From the NCBI RefSeq assembly GCF_029227915.1, contig NC_079878.1, positions 16,306,001 through 16,370,000 of the forward strand: 64,000 nucleotides of DNA, written 5' to 3'. How positions within the stretch are numbered: the first letter of the stretch is position 1; the number at the start of each line of letters is the position of its first letter. The stretch is from Hydractinia symbiolongicarpus (taxonomy: Eukaryota; Cnidaria; Hydrozoa; Anthoathecata; Hydractiniidae). This document shows, piece after piece, positions 13,026-23,735 of the stretch. A model generated the notes under the pieces. That model saw nothing but the letters and a program-made list of their open reading frames with translations, did no database searches and had not been told where the DNA came from. A program made the translations under genes and the position numbers.

Positions 13026-13090
13026 GGGATTGGTAGTTCAGTCGGTGGAGTGTTCACTTCATATTCATATGGGTTCAATCCCATATAACC
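13026..13090 (+). mobile_element. tRNA-like element (probable SINE head)
   Basis: An A-box-like TAGTTCAGTCGGTGGAGTG (from 13033) is followed about 20 nt later by a B-box, GGTTCAATCCC, inside a perfect 7-bp stem (ATATGGG/CCCATAT, 13067-13086). The acceptor and anticodon stems are not convincing, so it is more likely a SINE with an RNA polymerase III promoter than a functional tRNA gene. Confidence 0.45.
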
Positions 13091-13858
13091 GCTGTTCCTT
13101 AATGAACAGAAATTTAAAGGGTTTTTGTAGCTCAAATGGAAGCTTTTTAGCACTCTAGAATCGTCATGTTGTCCCTCCTGGAACAATTGACAGGGTAAAT
13201 TTATTGCAATTAACGAGGCTAACCACATAAAATATAGATCACTACTTTTTGTGGCAAAGACAACAGAATTGAAGGCACTGTTTTCCATTTGGAAAGTACA
13301 AATTGTACTTAACAATTTGCTCAAGGTTGCCCTCACACTTATGGCTTTTTTGGCCAGTTTTTTTTTTTTTTTTTTATCTTTTTTAAATATTTTATATATG
13401 TTCAAACTTAATCTCACAAAAACAATAATTACATTAACGGTTGCCACCATTATCGAACAAAAGTCCAATTGGTCATTTGTGACTTCACACATCGTACATA
13501 AGCTAACTTCTTGAAAAATTTATTGCTATAGGTTTGAGTGTTGAAGAATTTAACAAGATGCGAAAGTAAGCAAACAAAGTAGAATTTCCAGGTAAGGGCA
13601 CCATTTGATAAAATAGTTCAGATTTAGAACATATATCAGTAAAAACCATGAGCAAATACCTTAAAGAATAAAGAGGTATTTTCCCGTTAGTTTTGGATAG
13701 GTGACTTAAATTTATTTCCACGATGCAACAAAAAAAAAGAAGCAACTTGAGTTTTAGGAAATATTTAAAAATCGTGTAATAAAATTTTAAAAAAAAGAGT
13801 TTTGTTAATCATTATGAATTGAATTTTCTTCTTCTGACTGAAAATCTGTAATATGGCC

Positions 13859-13902
13859 TCAATCGAATCATTAGCTAGCTAGCTAGCTAATGATTCGATT
13901 GA
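13859..13902. repeat. perfect 44-bp palindrome with no spacer
   Basis: The 22 bases 13859-13880 are the exact reverse complement of 13881-13902. The centre is an (AGCT) run made of AGCTAGCT units. A second AGCTAGCTA tract lies at about 13962. Confidence 0.92.
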
Positions 13903-14382
13903 AGGATGACAGCAAAAATAATTTTCCATGGTGGCCATAGGCACCAAAAAGTAATTTAGTTAGCTAGCTACATCAAACCAAGGAACGTAAATATAACTTT
14001 CAAATCATCCATACCTTCGCAACTCACTTTTCTTCTGCTGTATGAAAAGAATACCACAAACATGCCAATTCAAGCTGATAATATGGTACTTTAAAATCTT
14101 CTTTTTAATGAAGCCATAAATATAACACGTTTTTGCGCATTAAACGTTCAAATTAATATAATGTGCCTTCAAAAGGTAAATACAAGCTTTCCAAGTGCAA
14201 ATATTAAGAGAAATAGCATGCCAGCTAAGCCAATTATTATCAGGACTTGGTATAAACTATGTATTTGTCTTAGGTCTGTAAAATACACGATAATTCAATT
14301 TAGCCGATAGCCGTTTTCTGATTGCTTGAGTTTACTTCCCAGTCTTTCGCTTCCGGCAAACGGAAAATCGGGAAATAACGAA

Positions 14383-14413
14383 GGGGGGGTACGAAAGACG
14401 GGGGGTAGGGGGG
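14383..14413 (+). other. G-run cluster (possible G-quadruplex)
   Basis: Three G runs of 7, 6 and 6 (14383-14389, 14400-14405, 14408-14413) lie within 31 bp, at the left approach to the tandem array. The G7 run could supply two tetrad strands. Very unusual against the AT-rich background. Confidence 0.6.
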
Positions 14414-14590
14414 TACAAAGCCTATTTACTGGCATTTTTAGCTAACATTTATAAGAGCTGCTTGGTCCAAACTTATTTGTTCTATTAGACAAAAAAATAA
14501 CCTGCCTTTTCGAGAAAAAATATCAGTCATATCTCCTTAAGCTGATTTTATATGATTTTTTTTCTATCGAAATTTTGAGAATCTCAATAA

Positions 14591-14664
14591 TTCTCTTGGT
14601 ATACTTCGCGTAGCAAACGTGCTCCACAATTTCGATTCGCTTGCGAAGCTCAATTGCTTCGCAA
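14591..14664. repeat. 74-bp palindromic element, left copy
   Basis: Matches 60453-60526 in the same orientation with one mismatch (ATTCGC versus CTTCGC). The 3' half is a hairpin with arms TTGCGAAGC and GCTTCGCAA and loop TCAATT. It lies 58 bp left of the array. Confidence 0.8.
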
Positions 14665-15041
14665 AAAGTTTATTATTGGATGTATAACATTATCATCTGC
14701 CTTTTCGCTGGATAAAACTAAAACTAGCCATAGTTACCACTAATGCGCCCCGAATTACTAATAACGATTTCAAACATTTAAATTTAGAACGGGATTTAAA
14801 ATTAAAATGGAAAATGGTGGACGTTTGAAATCTATAAAAACTGCAGTGTTAGAACTTATTATTTTCGTTATTTTCACATTTGGCTAAGGCTCTATCTATA
14901 AAGTTAGATCTTGATTAAATATATGTACACTTTAAGCGCCTCTAGCCTTCTTGTTGTGTAATTTCACGTAATCATTGCTTTTGATTTTTGGTTAAAATTC
15001 GTTCAAAAGACTTCGTTCAAAAGGCATACATTTTTGACTTA

Positions 15042-15233
15042 TCAAATCTCCAAAAATTCTTGTGCTGTAATAACAAATTGTGTCTGAAAGCTATTCTGCT
15101 GAAACATTTTCCGCCAAATATGACGAATATGATAGAAATGCAGTACGGAATTGCATAAAGGCTTGTGAATAAGCTTATTGCCCAGGGGAAAATTTTTAAA
15201 TAAGAAGCCCTGCGACTTGAAGATTTCCGTCAT
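15042..15233 (-). CDS. 63-codon ORF kept open in every monomer (representative copy)
   Basis: Starts MTEIFKSQGFLFKNFPLGNK and ends FVITAQEFLEI. I do not recognise it. The same ORF is at 17699, 20355, 24939, 27535, 30259, 32624, 35220, 37944, 40398, 43121, 45629, 48083 and 50752 (left coordinates). The changes I can see between copies are two third-position or Leu-to-Leu changes (TTC/TTT; CTA/TTA), an in-frame 9-bp deletion in monomer 3, and a two-codon 3' extension in monomer 3. That fits a coding sequence, but the copies are so similar that chance is not excluded. No domain, signal peptide or membrane segment is evident, and it may be an exon of something larger. Confidence 0.25.
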   Translation of the reverse strand: MTEIFKSQGFLFKNFPLGNKLIHKPLCNSVLHFYHIRHIWRKMFQQNSFQTQFVITAQEFLEI

Positions 15234-15287
15234 TAGCCTAAAAGATTCTGAAATTTGAAGTAGACTTTAAAACGGAGAACAATGGGG

Positions 15288-15295
15288 TATATAAA
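15288..15295 (+). promoter_or_regulatory. TATA-box-like motif in each monomer
   Basis: GGGGTATATAAACAC has the form of a strong TATA box reading to the right and recurs at the same place in every monomer (AAATAC in the ~216-bp deletion type). No transcript start or ORF confirms it. Confidence 0.25.
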
Positions 15296-16524
15296 CACAT
15301 CATAAGTATCCTAATTCTCAATTATTATTGCAATTAACGTAAAATACAACTTGATAAATAAAAAATAATTTTTTTTTTACATATATATAGTATATATTCT
15401 AAAACAATAGTTAAAACTTTAACTGGATTTTTTTATAACTGATCTCGAAAATTCCAGGATGCAGGATTGCTATGTATGAACTTCACGATTCGAATATATA
15501 TAATAACTTCTGAACAATTTCAATTTCAATGAATTATTACTCTGTTAAGTTACCAATAAAATCCTTAAAAATTTCTCTCGTTGAAGATTTTTCGAAAATG
15601 CTGATGGTGCATGGTTTCATAACAAATGATCTGAAAAAGAAAGTATATTTAAAATTGAGAAAGAAGAATACAATTTTACCAGAACTGAATTAATACTAGG
15701 TTGTTTAATTATTGTCTACTTATCTGATTTAAAGTTAGAATTTATTAAAAAGATACAAATCAATGCCATGTGATACACAAAAGGTATACTATATAAATAA
15801 AAATATATATATAAATTTAGTCAAGCTGGCTTTGATATCATTGTTAAACAAGTATAATATTAAGCAGGCGATACAAGATTTTCAAACCTGTGGACAATAC
15901 AGGACTTATTTTGTTGAAATCAATTTATTGAATTTTACAAATTTGATTGTTTATTATCGAGGAAATTGATTGGTCATTGTTTTCGAATTAAATTGAACAA
16001 GTTGATACAAAAAAGGGTAGACACTCAATTAATAAATTTGTCAGATTTGATAAATCAACAACATCATTTATAATTTCAAGAAAAAACATAAAAAAGGAAG
16101 AAAACAAAGAAACCTGTAACATACTGTGGGTAGCGTCTAGTTGTACTGCAAGGGCTAACTATGTTATGTTATTGGTTAATTTATCAGTTCAACTTGACTG
16201 TTCCGTGCAATGAACAACAATATTTTTTCATGATTCAACAAATAACTTTTTATATATATTCTTGCGGTCTGATTCGTGTCAACCAATCACGGGCAGCCAT
16301 TATGAAATGGGGTACAAATGCCGTAATTAATGTTTTTGTGGTGAAATCTTCATAAATACAATACTGGATTTTTCAAGGAATTCTTTTTTTTTTAGTCAAA
16401 TCTTTAATATGTTTTAGATACTGCTTAATTTTTGCCATTTTGCGACATTTTAACGACGTTTTACTTGTAAATTCTGTTTAAGTAAGGTTGCTACTTTGAA
16501 GGTTTGACCGTGAAAAGTCCACTT

Positions 16525-16556
16525 TGTTCTCCATCGGATAGCAACGAAGGAGAACA
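16525..16556 (+). repeat. conserved hairpin in each monomer
   Basis: Arms TGTTCTCC (16525-16532) and GGAGAACA (16549-16556) enclose a 16-nt loop. It is unchanged in all monomers I compared, as is the ~100 bp around it. No known RNA family recognised. Confidence 0.5.
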
Positions 16557-17398
16557 TTCTGACCGCAAGAATACATGATAGCAGTCTCACAAAGGTTCCT
16601 TTAGAAGTTATTTTACTCACCCAAAACGCCTATACTTTTTACGGTGTATGTGGCTTATCAGCACCCTCGTTGATAAAATTACACAGGGCAGGATAAAAGT
16701 TTTTTGTTGCTTCTGAAAAAAGGGACTCTAATGAAAGCACTATTTTGTGCAGTTCTAGCTTGATAGCTGTAGTACAAGTGAGAGTAGTTTTACGACTATT
16801 AACTTATAAAATGCAAGAATTTAAAAATAAGTATTTAGCTCCCTAGCTACATCATTAAAGCTATTACGACAAGCCAGACCATCGGGAAGGGAAGACCAAC
16901 AAAATGCAAGCAGTTTTAGTCATGGCCATACACGGAATGTTCTGTTCTTGATTGACTTTAAATTGTGATGCATTTATAAATTGCGGCCTTTGGATCAACG
17001 CCATAAACCGTTCTGAGTTTAATTTCATATAAAATATAAGTAATCCTTCTACTTACTGTTAACAAGTTTCGAAACAACTTGGACAAAGAAAAACAAACCT
17101 TTTCTTGAAGATAAATTCACGTGGGCTGCAGTGACATTTAAGCATATTAAACGAGACAATATTACAAAGCTTTAAATTAACATAACAAAAGAATCTCGAT
17201 TAATATTTTTTAAGGCAGTCAAATCTTCAGAGACAACAAAGAGACCGAGACAAGATAAGTTTTGCTCGATCAGTGTTATTTTTGTCTTGATGGTACCAAA
17301 CACACAGGTTGTGTTATATCAAACCTAGGTTGGATGTTCGAGCCGAAGTTAACGATTTCAAACATTCAAATTTAGAACGGGATTTAAAACTAGCCATA

Positions 17399-20124
17399 GT
17401 TACCACTAATGCGCCCCGAATTACTAATAACGATTTCAAACATTCAAATTTAGAACGGGATTTAAAATTAAAATGGAAAATGGTGGACGTTTGAAATCTA
17501 TAAAACTGCAGTGTTAGAACTTATTATTTTCGTTATTTTCACATTTGGCCAAAGCTCTATCTATAAAGTTAGATCTTGATTAAATATATGTACACTTTAA
17601 ACGCCTCTAGCCTTCTTGTTGTGTAATTTCACGTAATCATTGCTTTTGATTTTTGGTTAAAATTCGTTCAAAAGACTTACACATACATTTTTGACTTATC
17701 AAATCTCCAAAAATTCTTGTGCTGTAATAACAAATTGTGTCTGAAAGCTATTCTGCTGAAACATTTTCCGCCAAATATGACGAATATGATAGAAATGCAG
17801 TACGGAATTGCATAGAGGCTTGTGAATAAGCTTATTGCCCAGGGGAAAATTTTTAAATAAAAAGCCCTGCGACTTGAAGATTTCCGTCATTAGCCTGAAA
17901 GATTCTGAAATTTGAAGTAGACTTTAAAACGGAGAACAATGGGGTATATAAACACATCATAAGTATCCTAATTCTCAATTATTATTGTAATTAACGTAAA
18001 ATACAACTTGATAAATAAAAAATAAATTTTTTTTTACATATATATAGTATATATTCTAAAACAATAGTTAAAACTTTAACTGGATTTTTTTATAACTGAT
18101 CTCGAAAATTCCAGGATGCAGGATTGCTATGTATGAAATTCACGATTTGAATATATATAATAACTTCTGAACTATTTCAATTTCAATGAATTATTACTCC
18201 GTTAAGTTACCAATAAAATCCTTAAAAATTTCTCTCGTTGAAGATTTTTCGAAAATGCTGATGGTGCATGGTTTGATAACAAATGATCTGAAAAAGAAAG
18301 TATATTTAAAATTGAGAAAGAAGAATACAATTTTACCAGAACTGAATTAATACTAGGTTGTTTAATTATTGTCTACTTATCTGATTTAAAGTCAGAATTT
18401 ATTAAAAAGATACAAATCAATGCCATGTGATACACAAAAGGTATACTATATAAATAAAAATATATATATAAATTTAGTCAAGCTGGCTTTGATATCATTG
18501 TTAAACAAGTATAATATTAAGCAGACGATACAAGATTTTCAAACCTGTGGACAATACAGGACTTATTTTGTCGAAATCGATTTATTGAATTTTACAAATT
18601 TGATTGTTTATTATCGAGGAAATTGATTGGTCATTGTTTTCGAATTGAATTCAACAAGTTGATACAAAAAAGGGTAGACACTCAATTAATAAATTTGTCA
18701 GATTTGATAAATCAACAACATTTATAATTTCAAGAAAAAACATGAAAAAGTGAAGAAAACAAAGAAACCTGTAACATACTGTGGGTAGCGTCTAGTTGTA
18801 CTGCAAGGGCTAACTATGTTATGTTATTGGTTAATTTATCAGTTCAACTTGACTGTTCCGTGCAATGAACAACAATATTTTTTCATGATTCAACAAATAT
18901 CTTTTTATATATATTCTTGCGGTCGGATTCGTGTCAACCAATCACGGGCCAGTATTCCGGTTAAGCAGCCATTATGAAATGGGGTACAAATGCCGTAATT
19001 AATGTTTTTGTGGTGAAATCTTCATAAATACAATACTGGATTTTTCAAGGAATTCTTTTTTTTTTAGTCAAATCTTTAATATGTTTTAGATACTGCTTAC
19101 TTTTTGCCATTTTGCGACATTTTAACGACGTTTTACTTGTAAATTCTGTTTAAGTAAGGTGGCTACTTTGAAGGTTTGACCGTGAAAAGTCCACTTTGTT
19201 CTCCATCGGATAGCAACGAAGGAGAACATTCTGACCGCAAGAATACATGATAGCAGCCTCACAAAGGTTCCTTTAGAAGTTATTTTACTCACCCAAAACG
19301 CCTATACTTTTTACGGTGTATGTGGCATATCAGCACCCTCGTTGATAAAATTACATAGAGCAGGATAAAAGTTTTTTGTTGCTTGCGACTTTTGAAAAAA
19401 AGGGACTCTAATGAAAGCACTATTTTGTGCAGTTCTAGCTTGATAGCTGTAGTACAAGTAAGAGTAGTTTTACGACTATTACCTAATAAAATGCAAGAAT
19501 TTAAAAATAAGTATTTAGCTCCCTAGCTACATAAGTAAAGCTATTACGACAAGCCAGACCCTCGGGAAGGGGAGACCAACAAAATGTAAGAAAATAGTCA
19601 TTGCCATACACGGAATCTTCTGTTCTTGATTGAATTTAAATTGTAATATATTTATAAATTGCGGCCTTTGGATCAACGCCATAAACCGTTCTGAGTTTAA
19701 TTTCATGTAAGATATAAGTAATCCTTCTACTTACTTACTGTTAACAAGTTTGGCAACAACGTGGATAAACAAAAACAAATCTTTTCTTGAAGATAAATTC
19801 ACGTGCAGCGACATTCAAGCACATTAAACGAGACAATATTACAAAGCCTCAAATTAACATAACAAAAGAATCTCGATAAACATTTTTTATGGCAGTCAAA
19901 TCTTCAGAGACAACAAGGACACCAAGACAAAAAAAGTTTTGCTCGATGGGTGTTTTTTTTGTCTTGGTGGTACCAAACACACTGGTTGTGTTATATCAGA
20001 TCCGGGTTGGATGACCGAGCAGAAGTCCCCCGCGAAGTAAAGAGTGGAAAAATTTTTTGCCATACACAACACAAACACTATATACCCGCGGTCCACTAAA
20101 TGTGCGCCCCTTCGGTGGGGCGCA
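17399..20124 (+). repeat. array monomer 2
   Basis: Full-length type with the 17-bp insertion at about 18951. Its right flank (AAGTAAAGAGTGGAAAA..., then CACAACACAAACAC and a 54-bp minisatellite with GGTGGGG) matches the right edge of the whole array rather than the internal junctions. Confidence 0.9.
20071..20124 (+). repeat. single 54-bp GC-rich minisatellite
   Basis: Copy of the ACAAACACTATATACCCGCG...GGGGCGCA unit, with GGTGGGG in the hairpin. Confidence 0.9.
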
Positions 20125-22272
20125 ATTAAAATGGAAAATGGTGGACGTTTGAAATCTATAAAAACTGCAGTGTTAGAACTTATTATTTTCGTTATTTTCA
20201 CATTTGGCTAAGGCTCTATCTATAAAGTTAGATCTTGATTAAATATATGTACACTTTAAACGCCTCTAGCCTTCTTGTTGTGTAATTTCACGTAATCATT
20301 GCTTTTGATTTTTGGTTAAAATTCGTTCAAAAGACTTACGCATACATTTATGACTTATCCAAACTCCAAAAATTCTTGTGCTGTAATAACAAATTGTGTC
20401 TGAAAGCTATTCTGCTGAAACATTTTCCGCCAAATATGACAGAAATGCAGTACGGAATTGCATAGAGGCTTGTGAATAAGCTTATTGCCCAGGGGAAAAT
20501 TTTTAAATAAGAAGCCCTGCGACTTGAAGATTTCCGTCATTAGCCTAAAAGATTCTGAAATTTGAAGTAGACTTTAAAACGGAGAACAATGGGGTATATA
20601 AACACATCATAAGTATCCTAATTCTCAATTATTATTGCGTAAAATACAACTTGATAAATAAAAAATAATTTTTTTTTTACATATATATAGTATATATTCT
20701 AAAACAATAGTTAAAACTTTAACTGGATTTTTTTATAACTGATCTCGAAAATTCCAGGATGCAGGATTGCTATGTATGAACTTCACGATTCGAATATATA
20801 TAATAACTTCTGAACAATTTCAATTTCAATGAATTATTACTCTGTTAAGTTACCAATAAAATCCTTAAAAATTTCTCTCGTTGAAGATTTTTCGAAACTG
20901 CTGATGGTGCATGGTTTCATAACAAATGATCTGAAAAAGAAAGTATATTTAAAATTGAGAAAGAAGAATACAATTTTACCAGAACTGAATTAATACTAGG
21001 TTGTTTAATTATTGTCTACTTATCTGATTTAAAGTTAGAATTTATTAAAAAGATACAAATCAATGCCATGTGATACACAAAAGGTATACTATATAAATAA
21101 AAATATATATATAAACTTAGTCAAGCTGGCTTTGATATCATTGTTAAACAAGTATAATATTAAGCAGGCGATACAAGATTTTCAATTCGTGGACAATACA
21201 GGACTTATTTTGTTGAAATCGATTTATTGAATTTTACAAATTTGATTGTTTATTATCGAGGAAATTGATTGGTCATTGTTTTCGAATTGAATTGAACAAG
21301 TTGATACAAAAAAGGGTAGACACTCAATTAATAAATTTGTCAGATTTGATAAATCAACAACATCATTTATAATTTCAAGAAAAAACATAAAAAAGGGAAG
21401 AAAACAAAGAAACCTGTAACATACTGTGGGTAGCGTCTAGTTGTACTGCAAGGGCTAACTATGTTATGTTATTGGTTAATTTATCAGTTCAACTTGACTG
21501 TTCCGTGCAATGAACAACAATATTTTTTCATGATTCAACAAATATCTTTTTATATATATTCTTGCGGTCTGATTCGTGTCAACCAATCACGGGCAGCCAT
21601 TATGAAATGGGGTACAAATGCCGTAATTAATGTTTTTGTGGTGAAATCTTCATAAATACAATACTGGATTTTTCAAGGAATTCTTTTTTTTTTAGTCAAA
21701 TCTTTAATATGTTTTAGATACTGCTTAATTTTTGCGGAGAGTAGCGGAGTGCGCGCTAGCGCACGGAGCGTAGCGAAGCCCATTTCCTCATTAAATAAGC
21801 CAAATAGAAGTGAAAAGTAAGCCAGTGGAGAGTATATAGGATTTCTACACGATTTCGTCCCTATACATCAAATTTATAAAAAATTCTGCCATTTTATCAG
21901 TGTTGCCCAGTAATTTTATCTGGTCATTTGTTGGTAAATTTTCGTAAATATCTGATTGAGCGAGAGAACGTGTTTTTAGCACGGCGATGGAGTTTTTGTT
22001 GTGTTTTAAAGATGGTGCTAAACGTAGTCAGCCAGCTAGAAGCGAAATGATGAGATTTTTCAAGAAAGAAGTGGGGAGGTTATGATCACTGTTTTTTAAA
22101 GGTTGTGAAAACCCCTTACATACACCTTAAGCTATCTAGCACAACAGTAAGAGCTAAGCTAGCATAAAACTACCAATTTAACTAGCATAAAAATGCCTAT
22201 TAAGTTTTCTCTTATGCTAGATGATTAGAAGATAGCATCATAAGAGAATTCTCAAAAATCCGTTAGGGTTAG

Positions 22273-22310
22273 TCAAAAATCCGTCCTAAGACTTTAGGAC
22301 GGATTTTTGA
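22273..22310. repeat. perfect 17-bp inverted repeat, 4-nt loop
   Basis: Arms 22273-22289 and 22294-22310 are exact reverse complements around GACT. The outer part of the left arm (CAAAAATCCGT) is also repeated directly just upstream (~22255). Confidence 0.9.
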
Positions 22311-23069
22311 GCTAGCTAGCTGCTACTGCACACAGTGAGTGGTGTCCATCACATAACTACTTTGTAGTTTTATCCAGTTCCACAAAATGTGTTGGCTCTT
22401 GACAAATTTTTTAAATGTATATAAAGAATGACTAAAAAAACTTAGCAAAATCAACAAAAGAACATCGCTAATTTTTCCACATATAATACTTCCTGTCAAT
22501 ATTTATATAGACATTGACATGGTCACATGTTACCGACACCAAAGGTAATTTTTTTCAAGATTGGATGACAGAGAAGTGTTGGGGGGAGAGGGCAGGGGGA
22601 GGAGAGTCATATGATTGTGGAGCTAGCTAGAAATTAAGAGGCATCACCAAACACCCAGAGGAGTAAATATTTAGCTACCGCTGGGGCATCACGGTGCTGG
22701 ATGCAATTTTTGTTTAACATGTAAATTTGTAGTCGTCAGATTCTAAACAAAATGTAGACCCATAGACTATTTATGTAAATTGTGTTTCTATTCAAGCTAA
22801 AGTTGAAGGAAATATATATTTTGTGAATCTGAAAAATATAATTACACACCCGACACACCTTTAATGTTGTGTGTTTCACTCGATTTATGATATACTGCAC
22901 ATGTACTAAAGCGAGCCACCTGAATGTGTGGTACAGTTTAAAATTTGTATTAATTGTTCCATCAAGCGTTTAACGCCAGGTAACACAGTTACTTGTGGCT
23001 TAACCAGCGTAAATTCCTAAGTGTATATAATACTCACCTGTAAAGTTTTGTATATATATTTATGTTTAT

Positions 23070-23137
23070 GCCCTGCTGGTCTAATGGCTATGACACTCAT
23101 GCTAATGAGAGATCCAGGTTCAAATCCTGGACAGGGC
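23070..23137 (+). tRNA. tRNA-like sequence (probably tRNA-derived, not functional)
   Basis: Acceptor-like ends GCCCTG/CAGGGC, an A-box (TGGTCTAATGG), a D-stem GTC/GAC, and a B-box (GGTTCAAATCC) in a perfect 5-bp T-stem CCAGG/CCTGG. The anticodon arm collapses to CTCAT/ATGAG with a 4-nt loop, so no normal 7-nt anticodon loop exists and the total is about 68 nt. It may drive RNA polymerase III transcription of a SINE. Confidence 0.4.
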
Positions 23138-23519
23138 TAGGAAAAACATAATTATCTTGCACCTACAACAACCAGGTTTTCATATAATAGGTAATCTTTG
23201 AGTAGGACTTCTCTGATTATTTCTATATCTTGACTTTTTAATGTTGTTGTCATTGGAACCAAGTTAATCTCAGATTTATCAAAAAATGATATGTCGTTAT
23301 GACCGATTGTTTAAATACTTGTAATGGCACATAATTCTGCTATGACTCACTGTGTATTGACCTGAGATAAATTTGAGACTTTTTTTTGAGATATTGAATA
23401 TGAAACATTTGCACCTCAATATTTTCTATACTCCTGGACTAATATGATACTTAACTTAGACATATTGAGTATACGCAATCTTTGAGTTGTAAGGTGGAGA
23501 TTTTCTACTAAAGTTATGC

Positions 23520-23735
23520 ACCCCTGCCTTGCCATTCCATTGCCTTGCCAGCACTGACCATGCCTTTCTTTGCCTACCCTTCCTATGCCTTTTCTGGTGC
23601 CTGCCTACTATGTCCTTGCCTGTGGCTCCCATGCCTTGCCTACCCCTGCCTTCCTGATTCCTCTTCCTATTTCCTTGCCTGCCTTTGCCCTTTCCTTGCC
23701 GTGCTTAATGCCTTTGCCTTGGCAACCTCTCCGCA
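23520..23735 (+). repeat. C/T-rich degenerate CCTTGCC minisatellite
   Basis: About 215 bp dominated by TGCCTTGCC-like units with strong strand asymmetry (almost no G or A runs on the + strand). Proline/alanine-rich ORFs across it are by-products of the repeat. Confidence 0.7.

Larger units (their letters stand above)
14723..17398 (+). repeat. array monomer 1
   Basis: Full-length type. At its right end a second copy of the ~40-bp head segment (AACGATTTCAAACATTC...) sits at about 17350-17398 in place of the usual CCCCCGCGAAGTTGAGAG tail. Confidence 0.9.

Noticed and set aside
13001-13492. 163-codon minus-strand ORF
   Set aside because: Its middle is a poly-lysine run from a T homopolymer and its C-terminus overlaps the tRNA-like element; no domain recognised.
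14877-14915. TTTGGCTAAGGCTC resembling the 5' end of U2 snRNA
   Set aside because: Only about ten bases fit; the branch-point-pairing region of U2 is absent.
15763-16355. Recurrent plus-strand ORFs (68, 64 and 86 codons) in the monomers
   Set aside because: Low-complexity, AT-rich composition, with non-synonymous differences and frame loss (17-bp insertion) between copies; no sign of constraint.
16429-16440. AATTTTTG Sm-site-like motif in each monomer, considered as an snRNA or spliced-leader gene
   Set aside because: No 3' stem-loop follows and no snRNA or leader sequence could be recognised upstream; the motif is common in AT-rich DNA.
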